From Opitutia bacterium UBA977 (GTDB taxonomy: Bacteria > Verrucomicrobiota > Verrucomicrobiia > Opitutales > Coraliomargaritaceae): a stretch of DNA of 17,027 nucleotides. Position numbers and translations under genes: made by a program. The notes under the pieces were generated by a model. It ran no database searches. It was not told the DNA's origin and was given only the letters and a program-made list of their open reading frames with translations. Positions 6,835-14,776 of this stretch are shown here, one piece after another; the stretch's first letter is position 1, and each line of letters opens with the position of its first letter. The stretch is taken from positions 14,140 to 31,166 of the forward strand of contig DBBT01000058.1 in NCBI GenBank assembly GCA_002292345.1, written 5' to 3'.

Positions 6835-7041
6835 ATGAGCACCACAAAAGATATCCGCGAAATGTCCGAAGTAGAAATCGAGAAAAAGCTACGCGACACG
6901 CACGATGCACACGTCAACCTCCGCCTGCGCAAGCAGACTGGCCAAGTTGAGCGCCCGCACGAATTCACTCAATTGCGTCGCGAAATCGCGCGCCTTGAAA
7001 CCATTCTTAAAGAGAAGAAGTTGGCTGCGGCCTCTGCTTAA
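6835..7041 (+). CDS. rpmC: 50S ribosomal protein L29
   Basis: L29 is a two-helix protein at the tunnel exit next to L23. The 68 residues fit the family. It shows the acidic first helix (REMSEVEIEKKLRDTHDAHV) and the conserved stretch LRLRKQTGQVERPHEFTQLR (29-48), followed by REIARLETILKE and an Ala-rich end. AAGGA lies 12 nt before the ATG, a distant ribosome-binding site at best. It is followed by rpsQ after 21 bp. Confidence 0.96.
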   Translation: MSTTKDIREMSEVEIEKKLRDTHDAHVNLRLRKQTGQVERPHEFTQLRREIARLETILKEKKLAAASA

Positions 7042-7062
7042 TCTTAACAGACGACTATTATT

Positions 7063-7341
7063 ATGGAAGCAACACGCAATTCCCGTAAGTCCCTGATTGG
7101 CACAGTTACTAGCCGTTCTGGTGACAAGACAATCAAAGTCACTTACCTCTACAAGATCCCACACCCGCTTTACCGTAAGGAAATTAAGCGTAAGACAGTG
7201 GTTCACGTACACGACGAAACAAATGACTGCTTCCTTGGCGACAAGGTTGAGATCATGGAAACTCGTCCTCTTAGTAAGCTCAAACGCTGGCGCGTGACTC
7301 AGGTTCTCGAAAGAGCACCGAAGGTCAGCGACGATACATAA
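7063..7341 (+). CDS. rpsQ: 30S ribosomal protein S17
   Basis: S17 is an OB-fold primary-binding protein of the 30S body. The 92 residues include the typical first strand LIGTVTSRSGDKTIKVTY (10-27), the basic segment HPLYRKEIKRKTVVHVHDE (34-52) and the signature GDKVEIMETRPLSKLKRWRV (59-78). This closes the S10-type part of the cluster; 44 bp separate it from rplN. No Shine-Dalgarno sequence precedes the ATG. Confidence 0.98.
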   Translation: MEATRNSRKSLIGTVTSRSGDKTIKVTYLYKIPHPLYRKEIKRKTVVHVHDETNDCFLGDKVEIMETRPLSKLKRWRVTQVLERAPKVSDDT

Positions 7342-7364
7342 GCTCTAAGTTTTATTACTTTTAA

Positions 7365-7377
7365 CCGTATAACGGAG
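7365..7377 (+). promoter_or_regulatory. Small hairpin with ribosome-binding site before rplN
   Basis: CCGT (7365-7368) pairs with ACGG (7372-7375) around ATA, and the GGAG at 7374-7377 lies 8 nt before the rplN ATG. The four-pair stem covers the first two bases of the Shine-Dalgarno element. The ribosome-binding site is credible; the hairpin is short and may be chance. Confidence 0.4.
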
Positions 7378-7385
7378 ATTTAGAT

Positions 7386-7748
7386 ATGATTCAGATGAAC
7401 AGCCGCGTTTTTATCGCGGACAACACAGGTGCCAAGGAAGCGGAAATGATCCGTCGTCTAGGTCAAAACAAGCGCACTGCTGACGTTGGAGACGTAATCG
7501 TCTGCAATATCAAGGTCGCATCCACAGACTCGTCCGTTAAAAAGGGTGAAGTTGTTCGTGCTGTAGTAGTACGTACAAAAGCTCCAATTCGCCGCGGCGA
7601 TGGTAGCTACCTTCGCTTCGATAACAACGCAGTTGTTATTCTTACGCCCGATGGTAACCCCAAAGGCACACGTATTTTCGGACCGGTTGCTCGTGAGCTC
7701 CGTACCAAATACATGAAAATCATTTCTCTAGCACCGGAGGTCCTCTAA
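7386..7748 (+). CDS. rplN: 50S ribosomal protein L14
   Basis: L14 is a conserved beta-barrel protein forming intersubunit bridges and the docking site of the silencing factor RsfS. The 120 residues show the typical N-terminus [31 protein letters not shown], and [18 protein letters not shown] (about 66-83), and the C-terminal [13 protein letters not shown]. The start at 7386 is supported by GGAG 8 nt upstream and by the canonical MIQM beginning. It opens the spc-type part of the cluster; rplX follows after 2 bp. Confidence 0.98.
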   Translation: MIQMNSRVFIADNTGAKEAEMIRRLGQNKRTADVGDVIVCNIKVASTDSSVKKGEVVRAVVVRTKAPIRRGDGSYLRFDNNAVVILTPDGNPKGTRIFGPVARELRTKYMKIISLAPEVL

Positions 7749-7750
7749 TC

Positions 7751-7993
7751 ATGGCTAAAACAATTAAACGCGAACAAGAAGTTGTCGTCATCTCTGGCTC
7801 TCATAAAGGCAAACGCGGTAAAGTGTTGTCAGTTAAGTCTGGCCAGTCCGTCGTAATCGAAGGCGTCAATCTCATCACTAAATTCCTTCCAAAGTCTCAA
7901 GAGAACCCCGAAGGCGGTTCTGTCGAACGCGAAACTCCGATTCACTACTCAAATGTAGTGTTGGCTGAGAAGTTCGACGCGAAGACTAAGTAA
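7751..7993 (+). CDS. rplX: 50S ribosomal protein L24
   Basis: L24 is an assembly-initiating 50S protein located near the tunnel exit. The 80 residues are shorter than the 104 of E. coli but within the range of the family. The KOW motif is clear at VVVISGSHKGKRGKVLSVK (12-30), followed by VVIEGVNLITKF and the conserved IHYSNVVL near the C-terminus. It has the best Shine-Dalgarno element in the window, GGAGG at 7736-7740, which lies inside the end of rplN; the genes are 2 bp apart, so coupling is likely. A 109-bp gap follows before rplE, unusually long for this gene pair. Confidence 0.97.
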   Translation: MAKTIKREQEVVVISGSHKGKRGKVLSVKSGQSVVIEGVNLITKFLPKSQENPEGGSVERETPIHYSNVVLAEKFDAKTK

Positions 7994-8074
7994 AAGGAAG
8001 CTTGCCAGGTTGAGTTAATTACCCATTTTCACGCACTTTTCCAAATTCACATCGTCAATCCATTTAAAAACCTA

Positions 8075-8093
8075 GCCGGGATAGAAATCCGGC
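8075..8093 (+). promoter_or_regulatory. Hairpin directly before rplE
   Basis: GCCGG (8075-8079) pairs with CCGGC (8089-8093); one bulged G and a further AT/AT pair extend the stem towards an AGAA loop. The hairpin ends 9 nt before the rplE ATG. The rplX-rplE gap of 109 bp is otherwise featureless. In E. coli, S8 represses the spc operon by binding mRNA at the start of rplE, so this is where an S8 operator would be expected. I could not fit the S8-binding core seen in 16S helix 21 to this stem, so the identity is open. Confidence 0.5.
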
Positions 8094-8102
8094 TTAACTC
8101 CG

Positions 8103-8693
8103 ATGCAAATACCAGCACTTAAAACACAATACGCCGAAAAAGTCGTTCCTGAGCTTACTAAAAAGTTCGGTTATGCTAATAAGCACCAGGTTCCTTCGAT
8201 TAAAAAGATCGTTATCAATTCAGGCTTTAGCGCGACTGATGACAAGAACCACATCCTTTACGTAAATCAGGAGATCGGTAAGATTGCTGCTCAACGTCCT
8301 GTAACGACCAAAGCAAAGCTGAGTATCTCGAACTTCAAGCTTCGTGAAGGTCAGCCGATTGGCGTTAAAGTAACTCTCCGTGGCCGGGCCATGTATGAGT
8401 TCCTCAACCGACTCATCCAAATTTCACTTCCAGCGATTCGTGACTTCCGTGGCGTTCCTGCGAAGCTCGACGGCCAAGGCAATTATACTCTAGGTGTTTC
8501 CGACCACTCGATCTTCCCTGAAATTAGTTCTGACGGAACTACAGCGACTATAGGTATGGATATTTGCATCAACACGAGCGCGAAAAATGACGAAGAAGGT
8601 CGCGAGCTACTCGCTCTCTTTGGCATGCCGTTTCGTAAAACAAGCACTGAAGTTGCCGAAGAAGAAGCAGCTGCCGCATCCGCTCAAGCATAA
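8103..8693 (+). CDS. rplE: 50S ribosomal protein L5
   Basis: L5 binds 5S rRNA in the central protuberance and contacts the P-site tRNA. The 196 residues exceed the usual 179 because of a C-terminal Glu/Ala-rich tail (EVAEEEAAAASAQA). Family signatures are VPSIKKIVINSGF (30-42), LREGQPIGVKVTLRGRAMYEFLNRL (81-105), and DFRGVPAKLDGQGNYTLGVSDHSIFPEI (114-141). The start MQIPALKTQYAEKVVPEL is well placed, but no Shine-Dalgarno sequence is present; a hairpin stands there instead. rpsN follows after 15 bp. Confidence 0.98.
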   Translation: MQIPALKTQYAEKVVPELTKKFGYANKHQVPSIKKIVINSGFSATDDKNHILYVNQEIGKIAAQRPVTTKAKLSISNFKLREGQPIGVKVTLRGRAMYEFLNRLIQISLPAIRDFRGVPAKLDGQGNYTLGVSDHSIFPEISSDGTTATIGMDICINTSAKNDEEGRELLALFGMPFRKTSTEVAEEEAAAASAQA

Positions 8694-8708
8694 CAGTAAG
8701 AATCTCTC

Positions 8709-9014
8709 ATGGCTAAAAAATCAGCAATCCAACGTAACCTCAAGCGCGTCCGTCTCATCGAGAAGTTCGCAGCTAAGCGTGCAAGTCTTAAAGCGGTTCT
8801 TGCGAACCCTGAAACTCCAGATGAGGAGTTCTACAAGGCACAAGCAAAACTTACTAAGCTTCCTAAGAACAGCTCTCCGATTCGCGCTCGTAACCGTTGC
8901 TCTGTCACCGGTCGTCCTCGTGCTTACATCGGTAAGTTTGGTCTCTCTCGTCTCACATTCCGCGAACTTGCGACACAAGGCAAAATTCCTGGTGTGACAA
9001 AATCATCTTGGTAA
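8709..9014 (+). CDS. rpsN: 30S ribosomal protein S14, zinc-free long form
   Basis: S14 is a 30S head protein bound near S10 and S3. The 101-residue length and the sequence [20 protein letters not shown] (about 63-82) identify the long form without the CXXC zinc motifs (C-minus type). Only one cysteine is present. The protein ends in the typical IPGVTKSSW. The gene starts [13 protein letters not shown], 15 bp after rplE. A six-pair hairpin overlaps its stop codon. Confidence 0.98.
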   Translation: MAKKSAIQRNLKRVRLIEKFAAKRASLKAVLANPETPDEEFYKAQAKLTKLPKNSSPIRARNRCSVTGRPRAYIGKFGLSRLTFRELATQGKIPGVTKSSW

Positions 9015-9023
9015 TTCACCAAG
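9007..9023 (+). repeat. Hairpin overlapping the rpsN stop codon
   Basis: CTTGGT (9007-9012) pairs perfectly with ACCAAG (9018-9023) around AATTC; the TAA stop of rpsN (9012-9014) lies in the stem-loop. No T tract follows, so it is not an intrinsic terminator. It could stabilise mRNA or mark a processing point, or be incidental. Confidence 0.35.
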
Positions 9024-9056
9024 GCCCAATACACCCACTGAAAACCCATTAGTTAG

Positions 9057-9458
<402 letters not shown>

Positions 9459-9474
9459 TCCTGAGACTACTATA

Positions 9475-10011
9475 ATGAGCAGAATTGGTAAACTTCCTAT
9501 CCCCGTCCTTGATAAGGCATCCGTGACTATTGACGGTCACACGATCCGCGTCGAAGGCCCTAAGGGAAAACTCGAAAAGACTTTCGATCGTTCTACGAAC
9601 ATTGAGTTGTCTGACGGCGTAATCAAAGTGACTCCTGCAGATAGCAGTCGTCATGCTAAAGCAATGTTCGGCACTGTCCGCTCGATCATCAATAACATGG
9701 TGATTGGCGTTGTTGAAGGCTTCAAGAAAGAGATCGTACTTAAGGGGGTCGGCTTCCGAGCTGTACTTACCGGCAACGTTCTTGACCTTGCGCTTGGTTA
9801 CTCCCACCCGTGCCTCCTGACGATCCCAGAAGGTATCACCGTTAAGATCGCTGAGAATACAAAACTAACAATTGAAGGTGCTGATAAGCACATGGTTGGC
9901 GAAATCACAGCGACTATCTTTAATTACTACCCTGCCGAGCCTTATAAGGGCAAGGGAGTCCACATCGTCGGCAAATACGTCCGTCGTAAGGAGGGTAAGA
10001 AATCCGCTTAA
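9475..10011 (+). CDS. rplF: 50S ribosomal protein L6
   Basis: L6 has two related domains and binds near the sarcin-ricin loop, at the elongation-factor site. I start it at the ATG at 9475, giving MSRIGKLPIPV and 178 residues, the normal length and N-terminus. The same frame is open back to an ATG at 9406 inside rpsH, but the extra 23 residues have no counterpart in the family. Signatures include VTIDGHTIRVEGPKGKLEK (20-38), LKGVGFRAVL (87-96) and the C-terminal ITATIFNYYPAEPYKGKGV. rplR follows after 16 bp. Confidence 0.97.
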   Translation: MSRIGKLPIPVLDKASVTIDGHTIRVEGPKGKLEKTFDRSTNIELSDGVIKVTPADSSRHAKAMFGTVRSIINNMVIGVVEGFKKEIVLKGVGFRAVLTGNVLDLALGYSHPCLLTIPEGITVKIAENTKLTIEGADKHMVGEITATIFNYYPAEPYKGKGVHIVGKYVRRKEGKKSA

Positions 10012-10027
10012 TTGAGGCACACATAAC

Positions 10028-10381
10028 ATGAAACTCGATAAGAAAAAATCTCTTTTACAGAAGCGCAAATGGCGCATTCGCAAGAAGATCAACGGCACTG
10101 CCGAACGTCCGCGTCTTGCTGTCACATTCTCTAACAAGCACATTTATGCGCAATGTATCGATGACGTAAAGGGCCACACGATGGTCTATGTTACATCGCT
10201 TTCTAAAGATTCAACTCTTAAGGCAAACGCTGAGGGTGCACTTGCACTTGGTAAGACAGTTGCCGAGAAGGCAAAGGCAGCAGGCATCGAGTCTGTCGTT
10301 TTTGACCGCTCCGGCCGTCGCTACCACGGTTGCGTTAAATCATTTGCTGAAGCTGCCCGCGAAGGTGGTCTACAATTCTAA
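10028..10381 (+). CDS. rplR: 50S ribosomal protein L18
   Basis: L18 binds 5S rRNA together with L5 in the central protuberance. The 117 residues are typical: a basic N-terminus ([20 protein letters not shown]), the core [19 protein letters not shown] (29-47) and the C-terminal signature [28 protein letters not shown], of which the DRSGRRYHG part is diagnostic. A GAGG sequence lies 10 nt upstream of the ATG. rpsE starts 9 bp after the stop. Confidence 0.98.
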   Translation: MKLDKKKSLLQKRKWRIRKKINGTAERPRLAVTFSNKHIYAQCIDDVKGHTMVYVTSLSKDSTLKANAEGALALGKTVAEKAKAAGIESVVFDRSGRRYHGCVKSFAEAAREGGLQF

Positions 10382-10390
10382 GGTTACCAT

Positions 10391-10918
10391 ATGAGCAGAC
10401 AAAATAGATCATTCTCTCACAATAAAGAGCCAGAAGAAGCACCAGAATACGTTGAAAAGGTGGTTCACATCAACCGTTGTGCAAAAGTTGTAAAGGGCGG
10501 TCGCCGTTTCAGCTTCTCTGCACTCGTTGTCACAGGTAATCAGAAAGGTGAAGTCGGCGTCGGCTACGGCAAAGCAAAGGAAGTTCCTGAAGCGATCCGT
10601 AAGGGCACAGAACAAGCCAAAAAGAACCTCGTTACTATCAAGCTCCGCGGCGACACAATCCCACACCATGTGTTGGGTGAAGCTGACGGCGGTAAAGTTC
10701 TTCTTCGCCCGGCATCGGACGGAACAGGCGTAATCGCTGGTGGCGGTTGCCGCGCGGTTCTTGAGTCTGTCGGCATCAAGAACATTCTTTCTAAATCTCT
10801 CGGCTCGAACAATCACCTTGCAATGGTCAAGGCGACAATGGCAGCGCTTCAGCAGCTCCGTTCGAACGAGGAAATCAAAAACGTCCGTTTTGGCGATAAA
10901 GCCGCAGTGGAAGCGTAA
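10391..10918 (+). CDS. rpsE: 30S ribosomal protein S5
   Basis: S5 acts in decoding accuracy and the mRNA entry channel and is the site of spectinomycin-resistance mutations in other bacteria. The 175 residues contain the double-stranded RNA-binding domain ([20 protein letters not shown], about 24-43, then [19 protein letters not shown]) and the C-terminal domain with [25 protein letters not shown] lies 6 nt before the ATG. In E. coli rpmD (L30) follows; here rplO begins 11 bp later, so rpmD is absent. Confidence 0.98.
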   Translation: MSRQNRSFSHNKEPEEAPEYVEKVVHINRCAKVVKGGRRFSFSALVVTGNQKGEVGVGYGKAKEVPEAIRKGTEQAKKNLVTIKLRGDTIPHHVLGEADGGKVLLRPASDGTGVIAGGGCRAVLESVGIKNILSKSLGSNNHLAMVKATMAALQQLRSNEEIKNVRFGDKAAVEA

Positions 10919-10929
10919 GAATTACTACA

Positions 10930-11403
10930 ATGAACCTCGAAAATATTCCAACAATCAAAGGGGCCACTCATCCTACTAAGCGTCTTGGACGTGGTGAAGG
11001 TAGTGGACACGGTAAAACAGCTGGACGCGGCCATAATGGCCAAAAATCTCGTTCTGGTGGTGGTATCCGTATCGGTTTCGAAGGTGGTCAAATGCCACTC
11101 TATCGTAAACTGCCATGTCGTGGCTTCAATAACTTCAATTTCAAGGTTAGCTACCAGCTAGTTAACCTTGGCCAGCTCGCAAAACTCGAAGGTGACGTTG
11201 TCTCTCGCGAAGCTCTGATAGCTGCCGGTCTAATCCGTGACAACAAGCAAGGCGTCAAGCTGCTTGGTGACGGTGAAGTCTCGAGAGCATATACGGTAAC
11301 AGTCTGTAAAGTATCCGCGGCTGCCAAGAGTGCGATCGAGGCCGCTGGCGGCAAAATCGTAGAGGCTGCAACCGCTACTGTTGAAACGAAGGAAGAGGCT
11401 TAA
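10930..11403 (+). CDS. rplO: 50S ribosomal protein L15
   Basis: L15 is a 23S rRNA-binding assembly protein. The 157 residues begin with the flexible Gly-rich arm (KRLGRGEGSGHGKTAGRGHN, 17-36; then GFEGGQMPLYRKLPCRGF, about 50-67) and end in the globular domain, followed by an acidic tail ATATVETKEEA that is longer than in E. coli. Tandem stops TAA-TAG close the gene. A hairpin lies between it and secY. Confidence 0.97.
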   Translation: MNLENIPTIKGATHPTKRLGRGEGSGHGKTAGRGHNGQKSRSGGGIRIGFEGGQMPLYRKLPCRGFNNFNFKVSYQLVNLGQLAKLEGDVVSREALIAAGLIRDNKQGVKLLGDGEVSRAYTVTVCKVSAAAKSAIEAAGGKIVEAATATVETKEEA

Positions 11404-11414
11404 TAGCCGTCTCC

Positions 11415-11432
11415 CTAAATCGCTTCGTTTAG
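11415..11432 (+). promoter_or_regulatory. Hairpin before secY
   Basis: CTAAA (11415-11419) pairs with TTTAG (11428-11432); inside, after a bulged T, CG pairs with CG around CTT. It ends 11 nt before the secY ATG. No T tract follows, so it is not a terminator. The gene has no Shine-Dalgarno sequence. A role in tuning SecY translation relative to the ribosomal proteins upstream is conceivable but unproven. Confidence 0.35.
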
Positions 11433-11443
11433 TGTAATCACCC

Positions 11444-12952
11444 ATGCTTTCTGCTTTCACAAATTCTCTGAAGATCCCGGAGCTGCGCCAGAAGATTTTC
11501 TTCACGCTGGCCTTGCTCTTTATTGCACGTGTTGGCGCGAATATCCCGCTACCTGGGATGAACGTTGGCCCAATCCGCGAGTTCATGGCGGATCAGGCGT
11601 CAGCTAGTGGCGGTCTTGTCGGTCTCTACAACATGTTTACTGGTGGAGCGCTCCTAAATGGTGCGGTCTTTGCCCTCGGGATCATGCCTTACATTAGTGC
11701 TTCGATCATTATGCAATTGGTTGGCGCAGTTTTCCCTGTCATTGCTCGTTTGCAGCAAGAAGGGGATGTAGGACGTCAGAAGATTAATCAATACACACGC
11801 TACTTGACTCTCGGGATCTGTGTGGTTCAAGGGCTGCTCCTCTTGGTTGCGCTTAGCACCAACCCAGGCAGCATTATTGGGCAAGGGTTTAGCCCCGCCG
11901 AATATGGTGATGTTGTCATCGCAGGTAAGGTTCAGTTTCTGATTACTGGCACGATCTTCTTAACTGCTGGTTCCATGATCATGGTTTGGCTCGGTGAGCA
12001 GATTACTGAAAAAGGTATCGGTAACGGTATCTCTCTATTGATTACAATCAGTATTATTTCTGGTCTTCCCGCTGCGGTCGCATCTGCTTATCAGATGTTC
12101 GTTGCGCCGGTTGGTTCTGAAAGTGCCGCACTTGGCGTGCCGGAAGGCGTGTTGATGCTGTTTCTACTGTTTGCTGTGACTGCTGGCCTCGTGGCGATTA
12201 CTCAAGCGCAGCGCAAGATACCAGTCCAGTATGCAAAGCGCGTCGTTGGCCGTAAGGTTTACGGTGGGCAGAGCTCGTTTTTGCCACTGAAGGTCAACTA
12301 TGCAGGTGTCATGCCCGTCATTTTTGCCTCTGCGATTCTGATGTTTCCGACACAGATCCTCAGTTACTTGGGCACTGCCACTGGGATGCGCTTCTTCAAC
12401 GACGTCGCTGATTCGCTCGGTCGTGGTGAGGTCGCGTACTACTTAGTGTTCGGCTTCTTGATTTTCGTATTTAGTTATTTCTGGGTATCGATGATGTTCA
12501 AACCAGTACAGATCGCTGACGATTTGAAGAAGAATGGCGGTTACATTCCGGGCGTTCGCCCAGGTGAGCCAACTGCAAAGTTCTTAGATCATATCATGAC
12601 TCGCCTGACGCTATTTGGGGCATTGTCTCTGACAGTGATCGCTCTGTTCCCTGATATTCTTCTCTTCACATACAATGTACCGTTTTCAGTTGCCGTGTTC
12701 TTTGGTGGCACTGGAATGCTGATTACAGTTGGTGTTTTGCTTGATACTATGCGCCAAATCGAAACTTATTTGTTGCAGCGCCATTACGATGGGTTCCTCA
12801 AAAAAGGCAAGATTCGCGGTCGTTCCGCTGCACGTAATAAGCAGCTCGTTGACTCCGCTGGGTTACAAGATTTCTGGACCGCTTGGCGTCCGCTCTTATT
12901 TATCGCGGTGGCACTGTTTGCCCTCGGGATTGTATCCTTCTTTCTAACCTAA
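11444..12952 (+). CDS. secY: Protein translocase subunit SecY with C-terminal extension
   Basis: SecY is the channel of the SecYEG translocon in the inner membrane. The 502 residues are longer than the 443 of E. coli. Recognised are the N-terminal helix and first membrane segment (10-30), the plug region (about 58-72), ITEKGIGNGISLLI (187-200), QAQRKIPVQYAKR (254-266) and GGYIPGVRPGEPTAKFLD (365-382), in which Arg372 matches E. coli Arg357, essential for SecA-dependent transport. A longer TM3-TM4 loop (about 139-163) adds length. The usual C-terminus ends near GKIRGR (455-460); beyond it come about 42 extra residues with a hydrophobic stretch RPLLFIAVALFALGIVSFFLT (482-502), a likely eleventh membrane helix. 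Codon use is less biased than in the r-protein genes. It follows rplO by 40 bp. Confidence 0.97.
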   Translation: MLSAFTNSLKIPELRQKIFFTLALLFIARVGANIPLPGMNVGPIREFMADQASASGGLVGLYNMFTGGALLNGAVFALGIMPYISASIIMQLVGAVFPVIARLQQEGDVGRQKINQYTRYLTLGICVVQGLLLLVALSTNPGSIIGQGFSPAEYGDVVIAGKVQFLITGTIFLTAGSMIMVWLGEQITEKGIGNGISLLITISIISGLPAAVASAYQMFVAPVGSESAALGVPEGVLMLFLLFAVTAGLVAITQAQRKIPVQYAKRVVGRKVYGGQSSFLPLKVNYAGVMPVIFASAILMFPTQILSYLGTATGMRFFNDVADSLGRGEVAYYLVFGFLIFVFSYFWVSMMFKPVQIADDLKKNGGYIPGVRPGEPTAKFLDHIMTRLTLFGALSLTVIALFPDILLFTYNVPFSVAVFFGGTGMLITVGVLLDTMRQIETYLLQRHYDGFLKKGKIRGRSAARNKQLVDSAGLQDFWTAWRPLLFIAVALFALGIVSFFLT

Positions 12953-13044
12953 TTTCGTTCGACTAACCTCCGAAGATGCAATCGATTCAGTTGCCTCTCC
13001 GTTCCATTTCCTTGTTCTTTGAATAATCTCCGTACTGCAAACCG

Positions 13045-13812
13045 ATGAAAACTATTCGTTCCGACGAAGAAATCCAATCGATTCGCGAAGCCTGCCAAAT
13101 CGCAGCAACTGTCTTAAAGCAGTTGGTCGATGCAGTAGGCGAGGGGATAACTACCTACGATCTCGATCAACTTGGCCGCAAGGCTATCGAGGCATTGGGG
13201 GCTGAAAGCGCTTGTTACAATTATCGTAACGGCGAACACGTCTTCCCTGCTTATACCTGCATTTCTGTAAATGAAGAAATCGTGCACGGTATTGGTAGCA
13301 TGCGCCGCGCTATTCAAGGCGGGGACGTTGTTTCCATCGATGTAGTCGTTCGTTACCGCGGATTTATCGGCGATAATGCACGCACGGTATTGATTCCACC
13401 AATTGTGGATGAAAACCAAGCACTCATTAACGCCACACGCGAAGCACTAGACTATGCAATTACTTTTGCGCGGGCTGGCAATCGGGTGGGTGATATTTCC
13501 AATGCTGTGCAGCGTTTTATTAAGCGTCACAACTACGGTATCGTTCGAGAGTTTGTAGGACATGGAGTCGGCGCTACGATGCACGAAGCACCGCAGATTC
13601 CGAACTATGGTCGTCGCGGAAGCGGTGCGTTACTTAAGCCTGGTATGGCGCTCGCTATCGAGCCGATGATCAATCTTGGTGCTGCTGCTATCGAGATGCT
13701 TGATGATGGCTGGACCGCCGTAACACGCGATCGCAAGCCGTCAGCCCACTTCGAACACACAGTCCTCGTCACTGGCGCGGATCCGGAAATCTTAACAATT
13801 CCGAAGAATTAA
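13045..13812 (+). CDS. map: Methionine aminopeptidase, type I
   Basis: This cytoplasmic metalloenzyme removes the initiator methionine from new proteins whose second residue is small. The 255 residues match the compact type I form without an N-terminal zinc-finger extension. All five metal ligands are seen: Asp99 (VSIDVVV), Asp110 (FIGDNAR), His173 (GHGVGATMHE), Glu206 (AIEPMIN) and Glu237 (AHFEHTV), with the substrate-contacting His81 (VHGIGS) and His180. The gene lies 92 bp after secY and 74 bp before rpsM, in the position where many genomes have adk-map-infA-rpmJ; only map remains. No Shine-Dalgarno sequence is visible. Confidence 0.98.
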   Translation: MKTIRSDEEIQSIREACQIAATVLKQLVDAVGEGITTYDLDQLGRKAIEALGAESACYNYRNGEHVFPAYTCISVNEEIVHGIGSMRRAIQGGDVVSIDVVVRYRGFIGDNARTVLIPPIVDENQALINATREALDYAITFARAGNRVGDISNAVQRFIKRHNYGIVREFVGHGVGATMHEAPQIPNYGRRGSGALLKPGMALAIEPMINLGAAAIEMLDDGWTAVTRDRKPSAHFEHTVLVTGADPEILTIPKN

Positions 13813-13851
13813 CTTTTCAAACTAAACTTAACTGCTATTTATCACCGTTTT

Positions 13852-13867
13852 CCCGCAATCAAGCGGG
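13852..13867 (+). promoter_or_regulatory. Hairpin in the map-rpsM gap
   Basis: CCCGC (13852-13856) pairs with GCGGG (13863-13867) around AATCAA, preceded by TTTT and followed by TTATTT. With five GC pairs and an imperfect T tract it could be a weak terminator/attenuator or a leader element of rpsM, whose ATG lies 19 nt further. It stands at the border of the spc-type and alpha-type parts, where attenuation would make sense. Confidence 0.4.
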
Positions 13868-13886
13868 TTATTTAACATCTTTTATC

Positions 13887-14249
13887 ATGCCACGTATACT
13901 TGGAGTCGATATCCCCGCAAACAAGAAGCTAGAGTACTCGCTTCGTTACATCTATGGCATTGGGCCAACACGCGCTAAGGCAATCGTCGAAGCGTCTGGC
14001 TTCGATGCTGATCGCCGTGCTGGTGATCTAAGCGAAGAAGAGCTCAACCAGCTCGCATCTTTAGTTGCGGAAAAACAATATATCGTTGAAGGTGACCTCC
14101 GTCGTGAGCGCACTGCCAACTTGAAGCGACTTTCGGCCATCCGTAGCTATCGTGGCGTCCGCCACATGCGCGGACTTCCGGTTCGTGGCCAACGTACAAA
14201 AACAAATGCCCGAACACGCAAGGGTGCGGTCAAGCCAGTCCGTAAGTAA
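13887..14249 (+). CDS. rpsM: 30S ribosomal protein S13
   Basis: S13 is a 30S head protein that contacts S19, the P-site tRNA and the 50S subunit through bridge B1. The 120 residues begin MPRILGVDIPANKKLEYSLR, contain the helix-hairpin-helix IYGIGPTRAKAI (23-34) and end in the basic tail MRGLPVRGQRTKTNARTRKG (about 94-113), all typical. It starts the alpha-type part; rpsK begins 17 bp later. Confidence 0.98.
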   Translation: MPRILGVDIPANKKLEYSLRYIYGIGPTRAKAIVEASGFDADRRAGDLSEEELNQLASLVAEKQYIVEGDLRRERTANLKRLSAIRSYRGVRHMRGLPVRGQRTKTNARTRKGAVKPVRK

Positions 14250-14266
14250 CCTAAACCATCTTTCCT

Positions 14267-14776
14267 ATGAGCGAAGAAGAAACAGAATCTGTAGAAGAAG
14301 AAAAAGTAGTTGTTGACGCAGCTGTCGAGGCTGAGGCCGAAGCACCTGTGAAAAAACAAGAAACTGCTGAAGATCTTCTCAAGAGTGATCTCGATGGTGT
14401 TAAAATCCGTCGTGCCAAGGGCAGCAAAAACATTACCGTGGGTATTGTTAATGTCTTAGCTACTTTCAATAACACTAAAGTTACTTTCAGTGATCCTCGC
14501 GGGAATGTCATTTCTTGGTCTAGTGCCGGCAAATGCAACTTCCGTGGCTCTCGCAAATCAACTGCATACGCGGCACAAGTTGTCACGCAAGATGCAGGCC
14601 GTGTCGCAATGTCGCACGGCATGAAGGAGGTCGTCGTTAAGCTTAACGGCCCAGGTATGGGACGTGACTCAGCGGTTCGTGCACTTCAATCTTTAGGCAT
14701 GGTAGTTACCGAAATTATTGATGTGACTCCGGTCCCTCATAACGGGTGCCGTGCTCCAAAACGTCGTCGTGTCTAA
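14267..14776 (+). CDS. rpsK: 30S ribosomal protein S11 with acidic N-terminal extension
   Basis: S11 is a platform protein lining the mRNA exit path near the Shine-Dalgarno/anti-Shine-Dalgarno helix. The core from about residue 44 ([20 protein letters not shown]) to the end is canonical, including [30 protein letters not shown] and the C-terminal [18 protein letters not shown]. The protein has 169 residues instead of about 129: the first 43 are a Glu/Val/Ala-rich acidic extension ([16 protein letters not shown], then [17 protein letters not shown]). The only in-frame ATG before the core is that at 14267; an in-frame GTG at 14348 would shorten the extension, but nothing recommends it. The extension is real reading frame in the same codon style as the rest. 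It begins 17 bp after rpsM. Confidence 0.96.
   Translation: MSEEETESVEEEKVVVDAAVEAEAEAPVKKQETAEDLLKSDLDGVKIRRAKGSKNITVGIVNVLATFNNTKVTFSDPRGNVISWSSAGKCNFRGSRKSTAYAAQVVTQDAGRVAMSHGMKEVVVKLNGPGMGRDSAVRALQSLGMVVTEIIDVTPVPHNGCRAPKRRRV

Noticed and set aside
8587..8997. 136-codon frame overlapping rplE and rpsN
   Set aside because: It is a shifted frame across two certain genes and is full of Ser/Leu runs typical of a shadow frame.
12953..13044. Possible hidden rpmJ or infA between secY and map
   Set aside because: The gap is 92 bp, too short for either gene, and contains no Cys/His-rich or basic frame.
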